Source of the DNA: Haliotis asinina
Lineage: Eukaryota > Mollusca > Gastropoda > Lepetellida > Haliotidae
Assembly (NCBI RefSeq): GCF_037392515.1
Contig: NC_090281.1
Span: 47,530,645-47,594,644, forward strand
DNA length: 64,000 nt
Reading direction: 5' to 3'
Shown: one piece after another, positions 1 to 12,311 of the stretch
Layout of the letters: the number at the start of each line of letters is the position of its first letter
Position numbering within the stretch: position 1 is the first letter of the stretch
The notes under the pieces: generated by a model
Told to the model about the DNA's origin: nothing
Seen by the model: the letters and a program-made list of their open reading frames with translations, nothing else
Database searches by the model: none
Program-made: the position numbers and the translations under genes

Positions 1-2765
1 TTTTTACCACAGAGACTTGTTCAATCTAGCCCTGGCGTCACCACTCTACTGAGTAGCATCCCCTTATTGTGCCAAACATTAGATCTTGGGTTTGAATCCA
101 AGACTCGCCACGGTGGTTCTTAAGTTGCCTAGGTAACCATTGTTATGGATTTCAGTAATGCCACCAATGCCTGAATCATATCTGTCACGTCAAACAGATA
201 CGCCTGGAATGTACAAGGATGTATGTCATTCAAGTTGAACCAATCTCGGTCAGGTGTGAGGAGTTGTCTTTGAAATGAACATATTTTACAGAAAAAAAGT
301 TCATGGTAATGAAAAACAAAAGATAATGAAAAGAAGCCCCGATACTTTCTTAATTTTCAGACACTGGGGACGGGACACATTTTCTAGACTTACGTGGGTT
401 TCCTTGGATATAATTGGTTTAGGGTCGGTATGACAGACCAAGCCAAACGTTACCGTGGTCCTATATGTCTGCTGAAATCCACTTTCATGGAGCCAATAGA
501 GAAAGTGTCATCACTGGGGCACACTCTAGGATTCTAACACAGGACCTTCGCATCAGGGTTTAGCTTTTGCCCTCATCCGTTCATAGTAACTGATAGTTCA
601 TATGTACCTCCGGTTAAGGGGATCAGGTGGCCCGTGCATCCCAACCGTGTAGATTGACACTCGTGATGTCAGCGATTGTCTAGACAAGTCTTGATTATTG
701 ACAAACCACGTGGTCATAAAAGTAACACAGACAGTGGGGCCCTGTATGATATATTAGCGCAGAAGGATTTACAACCACTTCTACTGGATTGTGATTGGTT
801 AATCAAAGTCATTCAGGGGTATATAATGTGATTATATATATATACCTGATTTTCCAACACATTATGTATTTGTTTAATATCTGAATAACGCGGTTATGGT
901 GGAATGGAGATAAACGTATTGTGTTGGAAAATCAGACGTATATAACGAAATTATAATACCTCTAAATTTTGTATTTAAAACCTCACGCTACGCGTTCGTT
1001 AAATGTCGTTAAATACCTCTGTTTTTCCAGCACAGTATGTTTATATCCTAACTATTAGCTATGAATTATAATAGTCTCACTCGCCTGCAACGTACGCTTT
1101 GTTTCTTTGAACATGATTTTTGAATAGGTGTGATCCAAGAACGAAAAGAATCGGGTTTTGGAAACAAAATGGCGGCCATATCAACCGGGACCCTCTTAAA
1201 GGGCTCGCCACAAATATCTGCAACATTTGCTAATACGACGAAAAGCAATATTCATTCACTCACTTATCACCTAACTGAACTGACGAATTTACAAACCCCG
1301 ATATTACACTGGACCTAATGAACGGTGTGTGTGTGGCGGGCGGGGGTGGTGGTGGGGGGAGAGATTCGGTAATCCCTGATAATCCGTAGGAATAAGAATC
1401 GGAATTCATCTACTTCTGGCACATCAGACCACCAGCAGAGCTCTAATGGGGATAAGGGACAGCGATGTGATGCCATGTGTTCATGTTTATAAGTAAAAAC
1501 GCTCCAAATCGTATTTTCCGAGATTAAAATAGGAACCAGCACCAGTCCATCCCGGAGTGGTATAGTAAAACATGGCCATGTAGAAAGCCTCCATAGAACT
1601 AATACGGAAAAGGGATCTCGCACGAAGCGGTGTTGATATCTTCATTTCAATATTAAGACGGTCGTGACATCAAAACATTTAGGATGACTCCAGTTGTAAC
1701 TGGTTGTTATCACTTCACGGGACATTCATATAAGGTTACATTCTGTTTACATGAACAGAGCACAACCCTTTTATTGAGAAAATCCGCCAACAGCCGTCTT
1801 CATCTGAATGTGTTCAAACGACAGACGCCAAACAACTGTAAGTTAGATAATTATATAAAATTCATGTTTTTGCCCACTCCATTCATTAATAACCACACGA
1901 CAGAAATATCATTACTCGTCCATTTGATACAGTTCCCGTCCAAAGGCCATTGATACTATTGGGGATGTTTAAAATATTCATTATGAATATTTAGTAACAT
2001 ACCTTACCCAAAGGTTGCATATCATGGTTTTATACCTCTGCACTGTGAAACCCATGTGCGAGGATCGTCTTTAAGACAATTATTGGAATTTTTATCATTT
2101 ATTTCAGTGTTAGAGCGGTGATTAATAGGCCGCATCTGTTTCGTTGGAAATCCATGCTGAGTTTTATTATCTCCCAACAGACAACACACAGCTAAAACGA
2201 AATTGGATCCGGTTTTATCAAAGTTACGCTCGTATAATGGAAATAATTCGCTTCTATAGCGTTTGTTTCAGAATGTATGTTTCAAAAGCCATTACTTGCG
2301 CTACCTTGACGCATGCGCATAATAGACTTGCATAAATTGAATTTGATCACAATAACAGATAACGAGCAATGTTGATTTCGTGAAACAACAAATCCTCATT
2401 TTAGGAGGTCTGAAATATAATGACCAGACTCACGTTTCCCAACGATATATGTCTCAATTAAAATGTCTGCTTTCTAAATATGATAGAAAAGTCGAATATT
2501 TCAATCGAATCTTGTCGTTCGGTGTGCTATTACCCTATTCACAAATAGTAACACCTCATGGAAAAGCTACCATTATGAAATATGGTCATATCTTATGTAG
2601 AACATTTGTCTCGGCATCATATATTTGTCGTTTCTATTTCAAAATGTTGATAGAACAATGTAAGATACGATAGGCACATAATCTGACTCCGTAATGATTA
2701 CAGGAATATTGTCAGCACTGCAAAATGTGCTTCCGGGTGAAAAGGATCTTGCTCACTCCGATCCG
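1..2765. other. No gene recognised
   Basis: AT-rich sequence with only short open frames. None shows a domain, signal peptide or paired splice sites that I can recognise. It may be intergenic or part of a long first intron of the Ig-domain gene that begins downstream. The only structure I can support is the inverted repeat at 846-935. Confidence 0.6.
846..935. repeat. Short inverted-repeat element (hairpin/MITE-like)
   Basis: The arm at 846-862 (ctgattttccaacacat) is the reverse complement of the arm ending at 935 (gtgttggaaaatcag), with about 55 bases between. The flanks also resemble each other (gtatataatg... and gtatataacg...), so the full element may be longer. This shape is typical of non-autonomous DNA transposons. 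No second copy was seen in the window. Confidence 0.5.
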
Positions 2766-2769
2766 TGTC

Positions 2770-2965
2770 AGGGTGATTGAGTGAGTTTGATTTTAAGCCA
2801 CACTCAGCTGTTGGTGGCAGGTTGTTAATACTCGTGTCTGCATGGAAGAGACAATCTCGTGATCAGCAGCATGAGCATCATCTACGCATTTGGGAACCGA
2901 TGACGTGTGTCAACCATGTCAGGGAGCCTGACCACCTGATCCCCGGGTCGGTATGCTTAATAACA
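2770..2965 (-). mobile_element. SINE copy, diverged, (CTCA)-tail family
   Basis: Degenerate copy of the family best seen at 11846-12090. It keeps the gagtgagtttgatttta start, the gatcagcagcatgagcatc block, gggaaccgatgacgtgtgtcaacc and the gagcctgaccacctgatcc block. Strand is given with the CTCA tail as 3' end, so this copy lies on the minus strand. Confidence 0.75.
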
Positions 2966-3054
2966 AATATATTTACATGACCAAGCTGAAGGACGTAATC
3001 CCAGATTAATACTCATATTTAAAAGACACATCTCGACCAAAGCCGAATTTGATC

Positions 3055-3315
3055 TGAGTGAGTGAGTCTAGTTTTACGCCGCACTCAGCAAAATTCCAGC
3101 TATATGGCGGCGGTCTGTAAATAATCGAGTCTGGACCAGACATTCCAGTTACCAACAACATGAGCATCGATCTGCGCAATTGGGAACCGATGACATGTGT
3201 CCACCAAGTCAGCGAGCCTGAGTCCAGGCGATCCCGTTAGTCGCCTCTTACGATAAGCATAGTCGCCTTTTATGGCAAACATGGGTTGCTGAAGGCCTAT
3301 TCTACCTCGGTACCT
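3055..3315 (-). mobile_element. SINE copy, (CTCA)-tail family, near full length
   Basis: Read on +, it runs gagtgagtgagtctagttttacgccg, ccagctatatggcggcggtctgtaa, gggaaccgatgacatgtgtc, gcctgagtccaggcgatcccgttagtcgcc, gcatgggttgctgaaggcct and ends near tacctcggtaccttcgcagg. It lies only about 90 bases after another copy. Confidence 0.85.
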
Positions 3316-4700
3316 TCGCAGGTAATTTGATCAGGAATAGTCAGTCTGTATGAGACAAACTTGCGCATTGGTGTGAAAGGTTTGCTGTGTAGGGTTATGT
3401 CCCTTAGTGAAGTACGGATTCGTTCATTGTGGGTTCGAATTCCATGCTCGTTTCAAATGTAGTTATATTCAATGAGTTATCCTGAAACAACGATGCGTTT
3501 CTATCCACACAAAACTGATCCGATATCACCGACCTATCACCGGCAGTCTCTGTCTAACAACATCGGCGTCGGCACCGATACACCCTCACTGACCTTGTTA
3601 TCATTGCGGGGAGATACACGTGTCAAAAGGTGCTGTATGCACTTGATCAAATCGTTTTAATAGCCAATAGGTATATATACACATCGTTGAGATTGTAACG
3701 CGATATGGTTCTGTGCGGAGCATTATGGCCCTGAAGATCAGTGGTCTGGAAGAGGAGGTGTGTTTAAGATGGCAGGAGCATGAATAGAAAAGATTGGGAA
3801 GCGAGTGCATCACGATTGTTTTGGGGAAACGCATATATCTTGCATGTAGCACGGCCCCAACAAAACAAACAGAAGATAGAGAGACCAATGCTGCCCCAGT
3901 GCGGAACAGCGGAATTCCAGCTTCTTGTACTTACCGTAGCGCTGTATTTATACATTATGTGGCGCAAATTTATAATTTACCACCTTTTTAACTGAATGCG
4001 ATCTCAAACATTCGGAAATTAAAATCAAAACATTGAAACATCCAGCCAGGGAACCAGGCTGTGAAACATCAGGAATTCAAAACGAGGCTTTCAAAGCTCT
4101 GTACATTGCTAGTACGTCTATTTGCATACGCTGTAAGGAGCTTGTTTCTCTGTACGTAAATACTTCTTTGGTTTGCGTTTCCGTGCGTTCATTCGTTCGT
4201 GCGTGTGTATAAGAGTATGTCTGTAGTATGGTGAGCATGTCTGTTTGTCTGATGTGAGGGTGTGCTCATCCCCCAAGATGATGATTTATATTCGAATTCT
4301 GAATCCACCCGGCTCTTACCTGTTCCACCATGACCAGCCTTCAGAACTTAGCAGTAATGAGCACAAAGACCTTTTTAATGAGACTGGCACAACTCTCCTC
4401 TAATTATTCACTACTAGCAGGGGTGGTAGTGAAAGTAGTACTAGAAACATAGAAATTGCCGTGAAGGCAGCTATTGACTGGACATTCTAGGCCCTGTTGA
4501 ATCCAACAGCTATCGATTCGTTATCGTCCCTTAGTTTTTTTCTGCTCGTAAGTCCAAGCTGGTTGTTATTACATGGCCGCCTTGTCCAGAGAGGGAATTC
4601 CGTTGTAACGTGTTCCGTCACGTGTCATTTTACATCGTCCAGCCCGTTGGTGTTGCTGGGGGAGATAACGATATGCTTTATATTTCCTTGGATACATACT
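3316..4700. other. No gene recognised
   Basis: Overlapping short open frames on both strands around 3600-3990 look like chance. None has a domain or convincing splice sites. Confidence 0.55.
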
Positions 4701-4704
4701 TAAA

Positions 4705-4725
4705 AGATGATGATGGTGGTGGCGG

Positions 4726-4760
<35 letters not shown>

Positions 4761-4967
4761 ATGGTGCTTTATTTGCCTCCCGTTAAATATGATGATGATG
4801 ATGATGTTGATGGTGGTAGTGGCGATGACAATGATAATGGCGTTTTTGTGTTGAGTTCGTTTGACTCCCGTTCAGATTTCTGAGAAATCTTAGGCTTGCT
4901 TCGGTTAGGGCTTTAGCTTTGCAGGGAGGGCTAGGCTTGGGAAAATAATATGGTTCAATGACTGTGA

Positions 4968-5010
<43 letters not shown>

Positions 5011-5036
5011 GTGTTGATGATGATGACGACGACGAG
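4705..5036. repeat. (GAT/ATG)n microsatellite, two blocks
   Basis: Trinucleotide GAT/ATG runs at about 4705-4815 and 4965-5036, interrupted by GGT and GAC variants, with about 150 bases of non-repeat DNA between. Confidence 0.9.
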
Positions 5037-5039
5037 GTA

Positions 5040-7265
5040 ATAGATAATCTAGAGATTGTCACGCTTTCATTTGTCTCACGTCAAAAATGTTCCTAATTCA
5101 ACGTCACCAGACGCAGGAAAAACATTGACCCCTCAACTCTCAGTCAGCAACGACATGTCGAACATTCATTCAGATTCAATCGGATTTGATATCAAATTCC
5201 GTGATCTAGTCTTGACTCTGAAGCCTAACCAAACTCTATTTATCATAGTCGACAAGTGGTCATTACGGATTTAGGCGGATTACGTGGGCATTATCTGGAC
5301 ACTATGGAGTGGCCAGACCTGTCTGGACCCATCACAAATACTCCCATGTCAAGTCCGATATGTCACGTTGAACTATAATCCATTATACTCTGAGGAGAAC
5401 CGATGGCGATTACACGAGGATAGGTTTCTTTTGAACGTGGAAAGTCGCACTAAGACAGGACCAAATTACTTACATTTCTCTGAAAAATCGATTGATTCAA
5501 ATTCGCCGGCTTACGGCTGGAGTTTCGTTTTCATTTCAAAATTAGGCTTCCGAGAAAATGTAGACATTTTCCTGTCCACCGTCGACTCCCGTGTCACAGC
5601 TTAGAGTTGCGTCCCTTTGGTTCGCAAGGATCCTGCGATCGTTGGTTCGAATCTCGGATTAACCCTGGTTATCGGTTTTTGCTTGTCAACACCGCAATGT
5701 TCGTTTGTGCCAACTATCAAGATGTCCAATCTTGTATCACGTCTGGCTTGACACTAGTAGACAAACAAATAAACACGACTGATAAACATCAGAATAACAG
5801 TGAAATCACGTTTTCGCTCATTCTCGAAAATGGAAGCAGGGAAACCATCTGAAACGGAAATATAGCTCATTATATGTGGCTTCCAAGATTGTCAAACATG
5901 AATCAGTTTCTGGGTACGTTTATACATCGAAGAGCAAAAGAAACGCATCTCTTGTTATTTTTCACGTTTTTAAACAGAAAACGTAAACATGAACACTTTC
6001 AGTTTTTCGAAATTTGCGTTTCTTTTGCTGTTCAGTATATAGCGCTCCCACAGAATCTGTTTTACTACGACGTTATCTTCCTCGTCCCTTACCTCACATC
6101 AACCATCCACGTCTAACGCTACCCATCCGATAATCGCCCACCCTGCCCATGTCGCGACAATCTGTCCTTGCAGTCTTGAAGCTGCACACTGTAAAACACC
6201 ATACTTTGTACAACGAATTGCACAATATCAATTTTAGTGTCTGTCTCACAGTCCCTGAACCATAGTTTTCCCTACAGCCTAGCTTTCCCTGCAATGATTA
6301 AGCCAATGGAGCCAGTTGAAATTCAAATCTCTGAATCTCTGATCATTTATTTATTGCAATCAAAATGACATTTTCAGGGACTAAGTATTAGTCTTGTCTC
6401 ATACCATACTGTAGGTAAAGCCAGGGTCATATTATTGTGTTGCTGTAATTATTGAATCTACATTTACCGAGGACGCTAGTATTATTGTCTGTTCTAATTA
6501 TTTTTATTCATTTCAGTGGATCATATACAGTATATGAATGTGGTACAATGGAATGGATCTGTTGGCAAAACAAATCATGTAACATAACATAATAAATACA
6601 GTACCTAGAGCGTTGTACACCTATAAATGAAAGCATAGTCGGGTTACAATTTCAATTCCTTAAGGACACCAGTACTTGATTTAAGCAAAGCAGCGTCTTT
6701 AATTCAAAAGCTGAAATTCCAGAGTGAAGGGGTTTGGTAGATTACATGAAGGAGAATATGTCCGTTACCTGGTTCCACGCGGGCGGTATTGCCAAGGCTT
6801 AATTATGAAATAAATCATCGATTTAAAAATTAGGTCATTATAAGTGAATGGAGAGCCGTCAGCCGTGACGGATCCATGGTCGTGTTTGGAATCCACACAA
6901 TAGTGTTACGACCTCCTCAACATAAAGGTCAAAATATTCTCTCTGAAATTGGGCCCCACTGTCACACAAACTGTCTCACTTTACAAATTCGAGCAATTAG
7001 AGAATTACCCTGGATAATCAGCTGTGATTTCAAGACAAACGGTGCCTGACTCACCACGTCTGTCAGCAGCGTTTCAGGGTTGTCGTTGAATGGTCATTAC
7101 ACTGTAGGGAATAGGATTTATGTGAAGTTGGCAACTGTAAAAAATGACAATTTCGGTCCATTTGGTTAACAAGGATATGTGACATTTTGTGTGGTGTGAT
7201 ATCATACCGTTTCGTCTGTGTGTTTGCGAGTGAAGACGGCAGCGTCAGATCAACGCCTCTTCAGG
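5040..7265. other. No gene recognised
   Basis: Open frames up to 106 codons (5284-5604) show no recognisable domain and no consistent acceptor/donor pair. A small inverted-repeat element lies at 5930-6040 and is listed separately. Confidence 0.5.
5930..6040. mobile_element. MITE-like element, family A, copy 1
   Basis: A perfect 15-bp terminal inverted repeat: agcaaaagaaacgca at 5933-5947 and tgcgtttcttttgct at 6014-6028, the latter followed by gttcagtata. The total is about 110 bases with no coding capacity. A second copy with the same termini is at 57851-57978, so this is a dispersed family and not a chance hairpin. Confidence 0.75.
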
Positions 7266-7269
7266 TCCT

Positions 7270-7470
7270 ATCTGACGCACTCACTCACTCAACCACTCAA
7301 CCACTCAACCACTCACTCAACCACTCACGCACTCACTCAACCATTCACCCACTCACCCACTCACCCATTCACTGACTCACTGACTCACACACCCACCCAC
7401 CCATTCAATCAATCACTCACTCCTTTAATCTCACTCACTCACTCACTCACTCATCCACCCACTCGCTCGC
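7270..7470 (+). repeat. (CACTCA)-rich low-complexity tract
   Basis: Irregular cactcactcaac / cacccactcacc repeats over about 200 bases. Overlapping open frames here encode only His/Thr/Ser/Pro low complexity. It probably grew from the CTCA tail of a SINE, but no SINE body is visible beside it. Confidence 0.85.
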
Positions 7471-7474
7471 TCAT

Positions 7475-8355
7475 GCTTTGATTGAACAAAAATCACACCC
7501 GGTTTTCTGGAAAGAAAGTTCCATGAGGTGTTTTCCATCTTTAGATAGATACATGCTTCCTTAAGTGCTGTGTTGTCTCGGAGTGTAGGTGTATGGGTCT
7601 TCTCGTGAAAATCACCGATTTGTTTGGCCTCAGTATCCTCACATATTACCGCCTCGCCACTATGAAGGTCCGGGTTCGATTCTCCATAACGCTGCGACAT
7701 CGCGGTTTCTGTATAAAACTCAGGGGCAGTTTGAACTCCAATTCTCTGAAATTAAAACACAAAACACTAGATTATAAGCTCGCGCATTGCTCCACAGACA
7801 TTTAAATTAATTAACTGTTAAAACATGATATTGCATTACGTGTTGGTACCTCATCAGGACTTACGTATCCAGTTATACTTTCCCAGACGCTATCTTGGCC
7901 TGGATGCTAATTTATTACCGGCGGCGTCTCACTGGGGAATAATTCCACAGTATTCACTGCGCAACATACATGACATTTTTAACGAAATTAAATATCTCCG
8001 GCTTTTAATCATCTTTCACTATACGGAGCTTTCAGCAACGTTCCCACGGGAGACCCACAAATGTGATTTGTTTGTGGATGAAATAACTAAGTGACGAGTA
8101 GGAGAAATTAAATTTAGAATAATTCAGAATGTTCTGCATTTTATTGTGCATGAAAACATAATTCTCCGCGTTTTTGTATGTGGTTGGTGGATCAAGGAAA
8201 CGGGTAATATCAATTTCTGGACTAGTGAATATAAGGTAGCCCAGTCGTTAAAGCGTTTGCTCATCACGTCTAGAACTGGTTCGATTCCCGTGACATCATT
8301 TAATTGTCTCAAAAACCCTGATTGTTATAGCGACGTAAATCACAGTGCAATACTG
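7475..8355. other. No gene; tRNA-like SINE head near 8230
   Basis: No coding region recognised. At 8230-8292 a stretch reads like a SINE head with Pol III boxes: ggtagcccagtcgttaaagcg resembles an A box and ggttcgattcccg a B box. It does not fold as an intact tRNA from what I can see. Confidence 0.5.
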
Positions 8356-8359
8356 CTAT

Positions 8360-8530
8360 AGGGAGTGAGTTTAGTTTTACGCCGCCTGTAGCACCATTCC
8401 AGCAGTATCACGGCTGGGGACACCAGAAATGGGCTTCACACTTTGTACCCATGTGGGGAATCAAACATGGGGTTTCGTCGTGACGATCGGACACTTTAAC
8501 TATTAGCATACCCCACCGCCCCAGTACTGC
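8360..8530 (-). mobile_element. tRNA-headed SINE sharing the (CTCA) tail
   Basis: Read on +, it starts gggagtgagtttagttttacgccgc, has caccagaaatgggcttcacac and tacccatgtggggaatc, and ends in taactattagcataccccaccgcc. The last part is the reverse complement of the ggcggtggggta..gtggttaaagcg head seen on + at 18778. Confidence 0.75.
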
Positions 8531-8634
8531 TTTAAGGAGGTGAAGGTCATATTCCCGAGTGGACAACGTGTGGCTGTAACATTCTTTGCCGATAGTGGTC
8601 ATATTACCAAAGGGGATACACGGTAGTTTATTGG

Positions 8635-8870
8635 TGAAGGAATGAGTTTAATTTTACGCCGCACTTAGCAATATTCCAGCTATAAAGCAGATCAATAAAT
8701 AATCGAGTCTAGACCAGACAACTCAGTGATCATCAGTCTGAGCATCGATCTACGCAACTGGGATACGATACGATGACATGTTACCCAAGTCAGCGAGCCT
8801 GACCACCCGACCCCGTTAGTCGCCATGCGTGCTAAAGATGAATCCTTACCCGGATCCTCACGGGTCCTGT
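8635..8870 (-). mobile_element. SINE copy, (CTCA)-tail family
   Basis: Contains gaatgagtttaattttacgccg, agcaatattccagctata, aataatcgagtctagaccagac, gagcatcgatctacgcaactg, cagcgagcctgaccacccgacc and ends in cccggatcctcacgggtcc. Full length and moderately diverged. Confidence 0.85.
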
Positions 8871-8874
8871 TCAG

Positions 8875-11845
8875 CTTGAGAACATAATTCACTTTGAAAT
8901 CGCATTTTGTGTAAACGGCAAGTAAAGTTATCACAGAGTAGCGGAAACGGAACTTGTCGCAGAAACACTCAGTTCTGCCCTTTAAAGAAAATATGTCCGA
9001 AACACGAATCCCAAGAAATTAAATGGCCGACATGTGACACTGAAACTTCATCAGTGATTTTCCAATCCATGTCTTAACAACATGTTGCGATCGTTTAAAC
9101 ACGTGTCCAGGTTCTGGTGTGATCAATGCTCAATAACAACGAATATTTATCAAAGACAGGGATTAATTTTAATGATTTTAAGGCGTCACTTCTCTACATT
9201 GATTGTCAGTGATAGCTGATAGTGGCAACTGCGGTACAAAATAACGAATATATAAATTCGCGATTTCTCCATATATTGTGTATCAACACATTATGACTTG
9301 TTTGTTTCTGGAACTCCGCTGAGTTGATACGACATGTCGTAAAATGAACACTGAGACTCTTCCATGGTCTCTCGGCCCGTGTATAATACGGTCACTGGTT
9401 CTCAAATACTCTCTTGTCTTATCTGGTGATACAGCCGACTATATAAGCTTTTATCGGGCTCGGGATTCGTTACCGATGTCTAATGGCGTGATAACCTTCT
9501 TAAATACGATCTAAAATGATTTTTGACCAATAGGGATCATGGCAATCAATAACACGCTTACCGAATTGTGATTGACAGTCCGACAAGTAGGATGGTGTGA
9601 ATTTCAGAGATAAGTCATTGACTGATTGAAAGTACGCGCTGAAGAAGATGGATTGTTAGTTAGAGTGATAAACGAGATCTGAACGAGAACTCACGAGAGC
9701 TGAACAGGGACGGTAATGAAGTGAGCGTTGTCCATGCTTATGTCATGGAATTGACAAGATTGCGAAAAGAAACTTTTCGATCGTTGTGCTTTGTAACAAC
9801 TTGTTCTATTTCAAACTCTGGTGCGATATTGGCAAATTATTTTGTAGTGACATCTAGCTTCCCCAAACTGGGTCATTGAATGGACTGTTGAGGATTTGTT
9901 GGTTAAACATGACCTTGGTTTGAAATAGCTGTAGTTGATTGCTCGTTTCCACTTGCTCAAGTCAAACACAACTAAATAAATATTTTTCGCTCATGATAGA
10001 ACAAGGGCAGATAACTCATGTAGTCTGGTGTCAACTATCAGAAAAAAATTACATGATATCGCGTCGATATCCGAAACTGTCTCCACAAAATTACGGGTAC
10101 CACTAAATAAATACTCGTTCATTCAATCACCGCTTTCTGATATGTCAACGTTATATGACATCGTATAACATTTAGAATTATGTACAAAATAATTCACTTT
10201 CAGATATTTGTCAACACATTTAGTTGTACATACCACTTGCGAATGCCTATCAACACATTTAGCAATAACAAGTTTATGCAAGTGTGGACATAACTTGACT
10301 GCTACCACCCATTCTAGTGTGTGCACAAAACATGTCCGCACACCTGTCCACCACACACGTATACACACCTGTCCACCACACATGGATTGTACCCTTGAAT
10401 ATGTTTTCATTTTCAATTAATGTAACAAAACTAGGAAGTAGTGCAATCTCTTTGAAGCCAGGGAAACAGGAAGTTGTTCACGAAGAAAAAGCGGATGTTG
10501 TACGCCATATTGATTTTAATTTCATCACCAATCAACTTGTCACTGAGAAGAAAAATGAACATGTGAATAATTTATTCCCATTACGATATTGGTAATTATA
10601 GGGGGAACAGCTGGTTGGGGGCTTTCAAGGCATGGTTAGTCATTTGCGAACGGCAAATTATCCACAGTTTACCCTAACCTTTTGAAATGAGGGTTTAATA
10701 AGCTGGTCTTCCCTTTATCCCCGGCCAATCGCCTTGCTTTGCGTCAGTTCTAAAACATTACACCGGTACCAAAGGGTGCCATTATTGAACATGTTTCAAC
10801 CGATGCGGGGTTCTTTTTACCGACATGAGCCGTCATTGTGATTTATATGACTTACCGTATGTGGAGGTAGGCATAAGACCGCGCCAGCGTTTTGTAACAT
10901 TTTTTTGTTCAGTGTGGGTCCCTTTCATCAGCTTGTTAGATTACTCTGAGACGAAAGTGAGCACACTGTACATGATACATCAAAGAAGAATCAACATCTG
11001 AGAAATATATGTCGCTTGTCGCGTATGTTCGGGATTTGCTGCCTGAAACCCATATACAGCGTCCCTTACCTGATATGACGGACAGTTTGCTAATAGTGAT
11101 GTGGAGAGACGCTCACTCACTCACTCACTCACTCACTCATTCACTGCCACCCATCCACTCATGATTACGGATGTCAAGATTGGCTTTCCTCATGCTCTCA
11201 CTCAGTCAAACCCTTTCCCCCGATGTGACGAACGCTGTTGTCATTTGGCTACTCTGCCTTGGTTCAATGGTTGTGAAGAAAACCGCCATCGACACAGCCA
11301 TACTCGGTGGTTCTGTCGCTTCGTTTTGTGTTTCAGTGTGCTTTCTTCATCACAGAACTAGACATGGGGCTTTGACAGGATGAGTGCTTCTTTGGACGAG
11401 AAAAAGTACTTTCACTGCAAACGAATCGCAATTAAACAAAACTCTTTATTGTGTATCCGTATCTTTAGATCCCCATAAAGAACCGTCACAGATGCTCTGT
11501 CTTCTGTAAAATACAAGTAAATTACCACGTGTTTTTGTGGCACTTGCTGTAGATTTGCTCAGCAGCATCAGCTCCATATACAACAGACGATGTAATGGGA
11601 TAAATATCTGCATGAGTCTTCAATTACTAATAATGATACACATGTTTACTAGCCGAAAGAGTTTTTGTCATAATAAGGTATTTTCTGACTCAGTGTAACA
11701 AACGTCTCTCTTGCTATGGATGTTTGTCCCCGTCCGGGTTAACACTTACACTACCAAAGGACATGAATGTTGTTTTCAGTCATCCTACTGTCCATAACAC
11801 GCAACTATAACAAGCGTGTACAGGTGTTTATCAAGATGTAAACGA
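8875..11845. other. No gene recognised; possible first-exon region of the Ig gene
   Basis: The signal-peptide exon of the downstream Ig-domain gene could lie here. An ATG near 11192 opens a frame with a hydrophobic run (VVIWLLCLGSMVV), but no good splice donor in the required phase follows. A low-complexity cacacctgtccaccac stretch is at about 10335-10385 and a short ctcactcact run at 11108-11150. Confidence 0.45.
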
Positions 11846-12090
11846 GTGAGTGAGTGAGTTTAGTTTTACGCCGCACTCAGCAATATTCCAGCTATATAGC
11901 GGCGGTCTGGACCAGACAATCCAGTGATCAACAACATGAGCATCGATCCGCGCAATTTGGAACCGATGACATATGTCAACTAAGTCAGCGAGCCTGACCA
12001 CCCGATCCCGTTAGTCGCCTCTTACGACAAGCACAGTCAAGCATGGGTTGCTGAAGGCCTATTCTACCCCGAGATCTTCACGGGTCAGAT
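11846..12090 (-). mobile_element. SINE copy, (CTCA)-tail family, well preserved
   Basis: One of the best copies. On + it runs gagtgagtgagtttagtttt, tatagcggcggtctggaccag, caacatgagcatcgatcc, gaaccgatgacatatgtcaac, gagcctgaccacccgatccc, cttacgacaagcac, gggttgctgaaggcctattc and ends cccgagatcttcacgggtc. It lies just upstream of the first visible exon of the Ig gene. Confidence 0.9.
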
Positions 12091-12198
12091 GTACACGAAC
12101 CTACGAGTGATGAACGACGATCTGTACTGTACAAGAAACTTGAAGTTTGATTTCTGTCAAGGATTTTGGTACTTAAGAATTGTTTCGCTCTATTTCAG

Positions 12199-12311
12199 TG
12201 TCCCTTGCCACACAGGATCCGACGTTTGAGACACCCGTAGTCAATGTGACTGTTGTCGAGGGCGCGACGGCGGTGCTGCCATGTAAAGTCAGTCACCTAG
12301 GACGCCACAAG
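12199..12311 (+). CDS. Ig gene: exon with first half of Ig1
   Basis: The acceptor ctatttcag precedes 12199 and the donor is aag|gtatga. It encodes about 38 residues, including TFETPVVNVTVVEGATAVLPC and ending LGRHK. It starts in phase 1, so a preceding exon must end with one extra base. NVT is a potential N-glycosylation site. Confidence 0.88.

Noticed and set aside
11192..11383. Signal-peptide exon for the Ig gene
   Set aside because: The hydrophobic run is present, but no consensus donor in phase 1 follows and the start region is not typical of a signal peptide. Kept only as a possibility in the region note.
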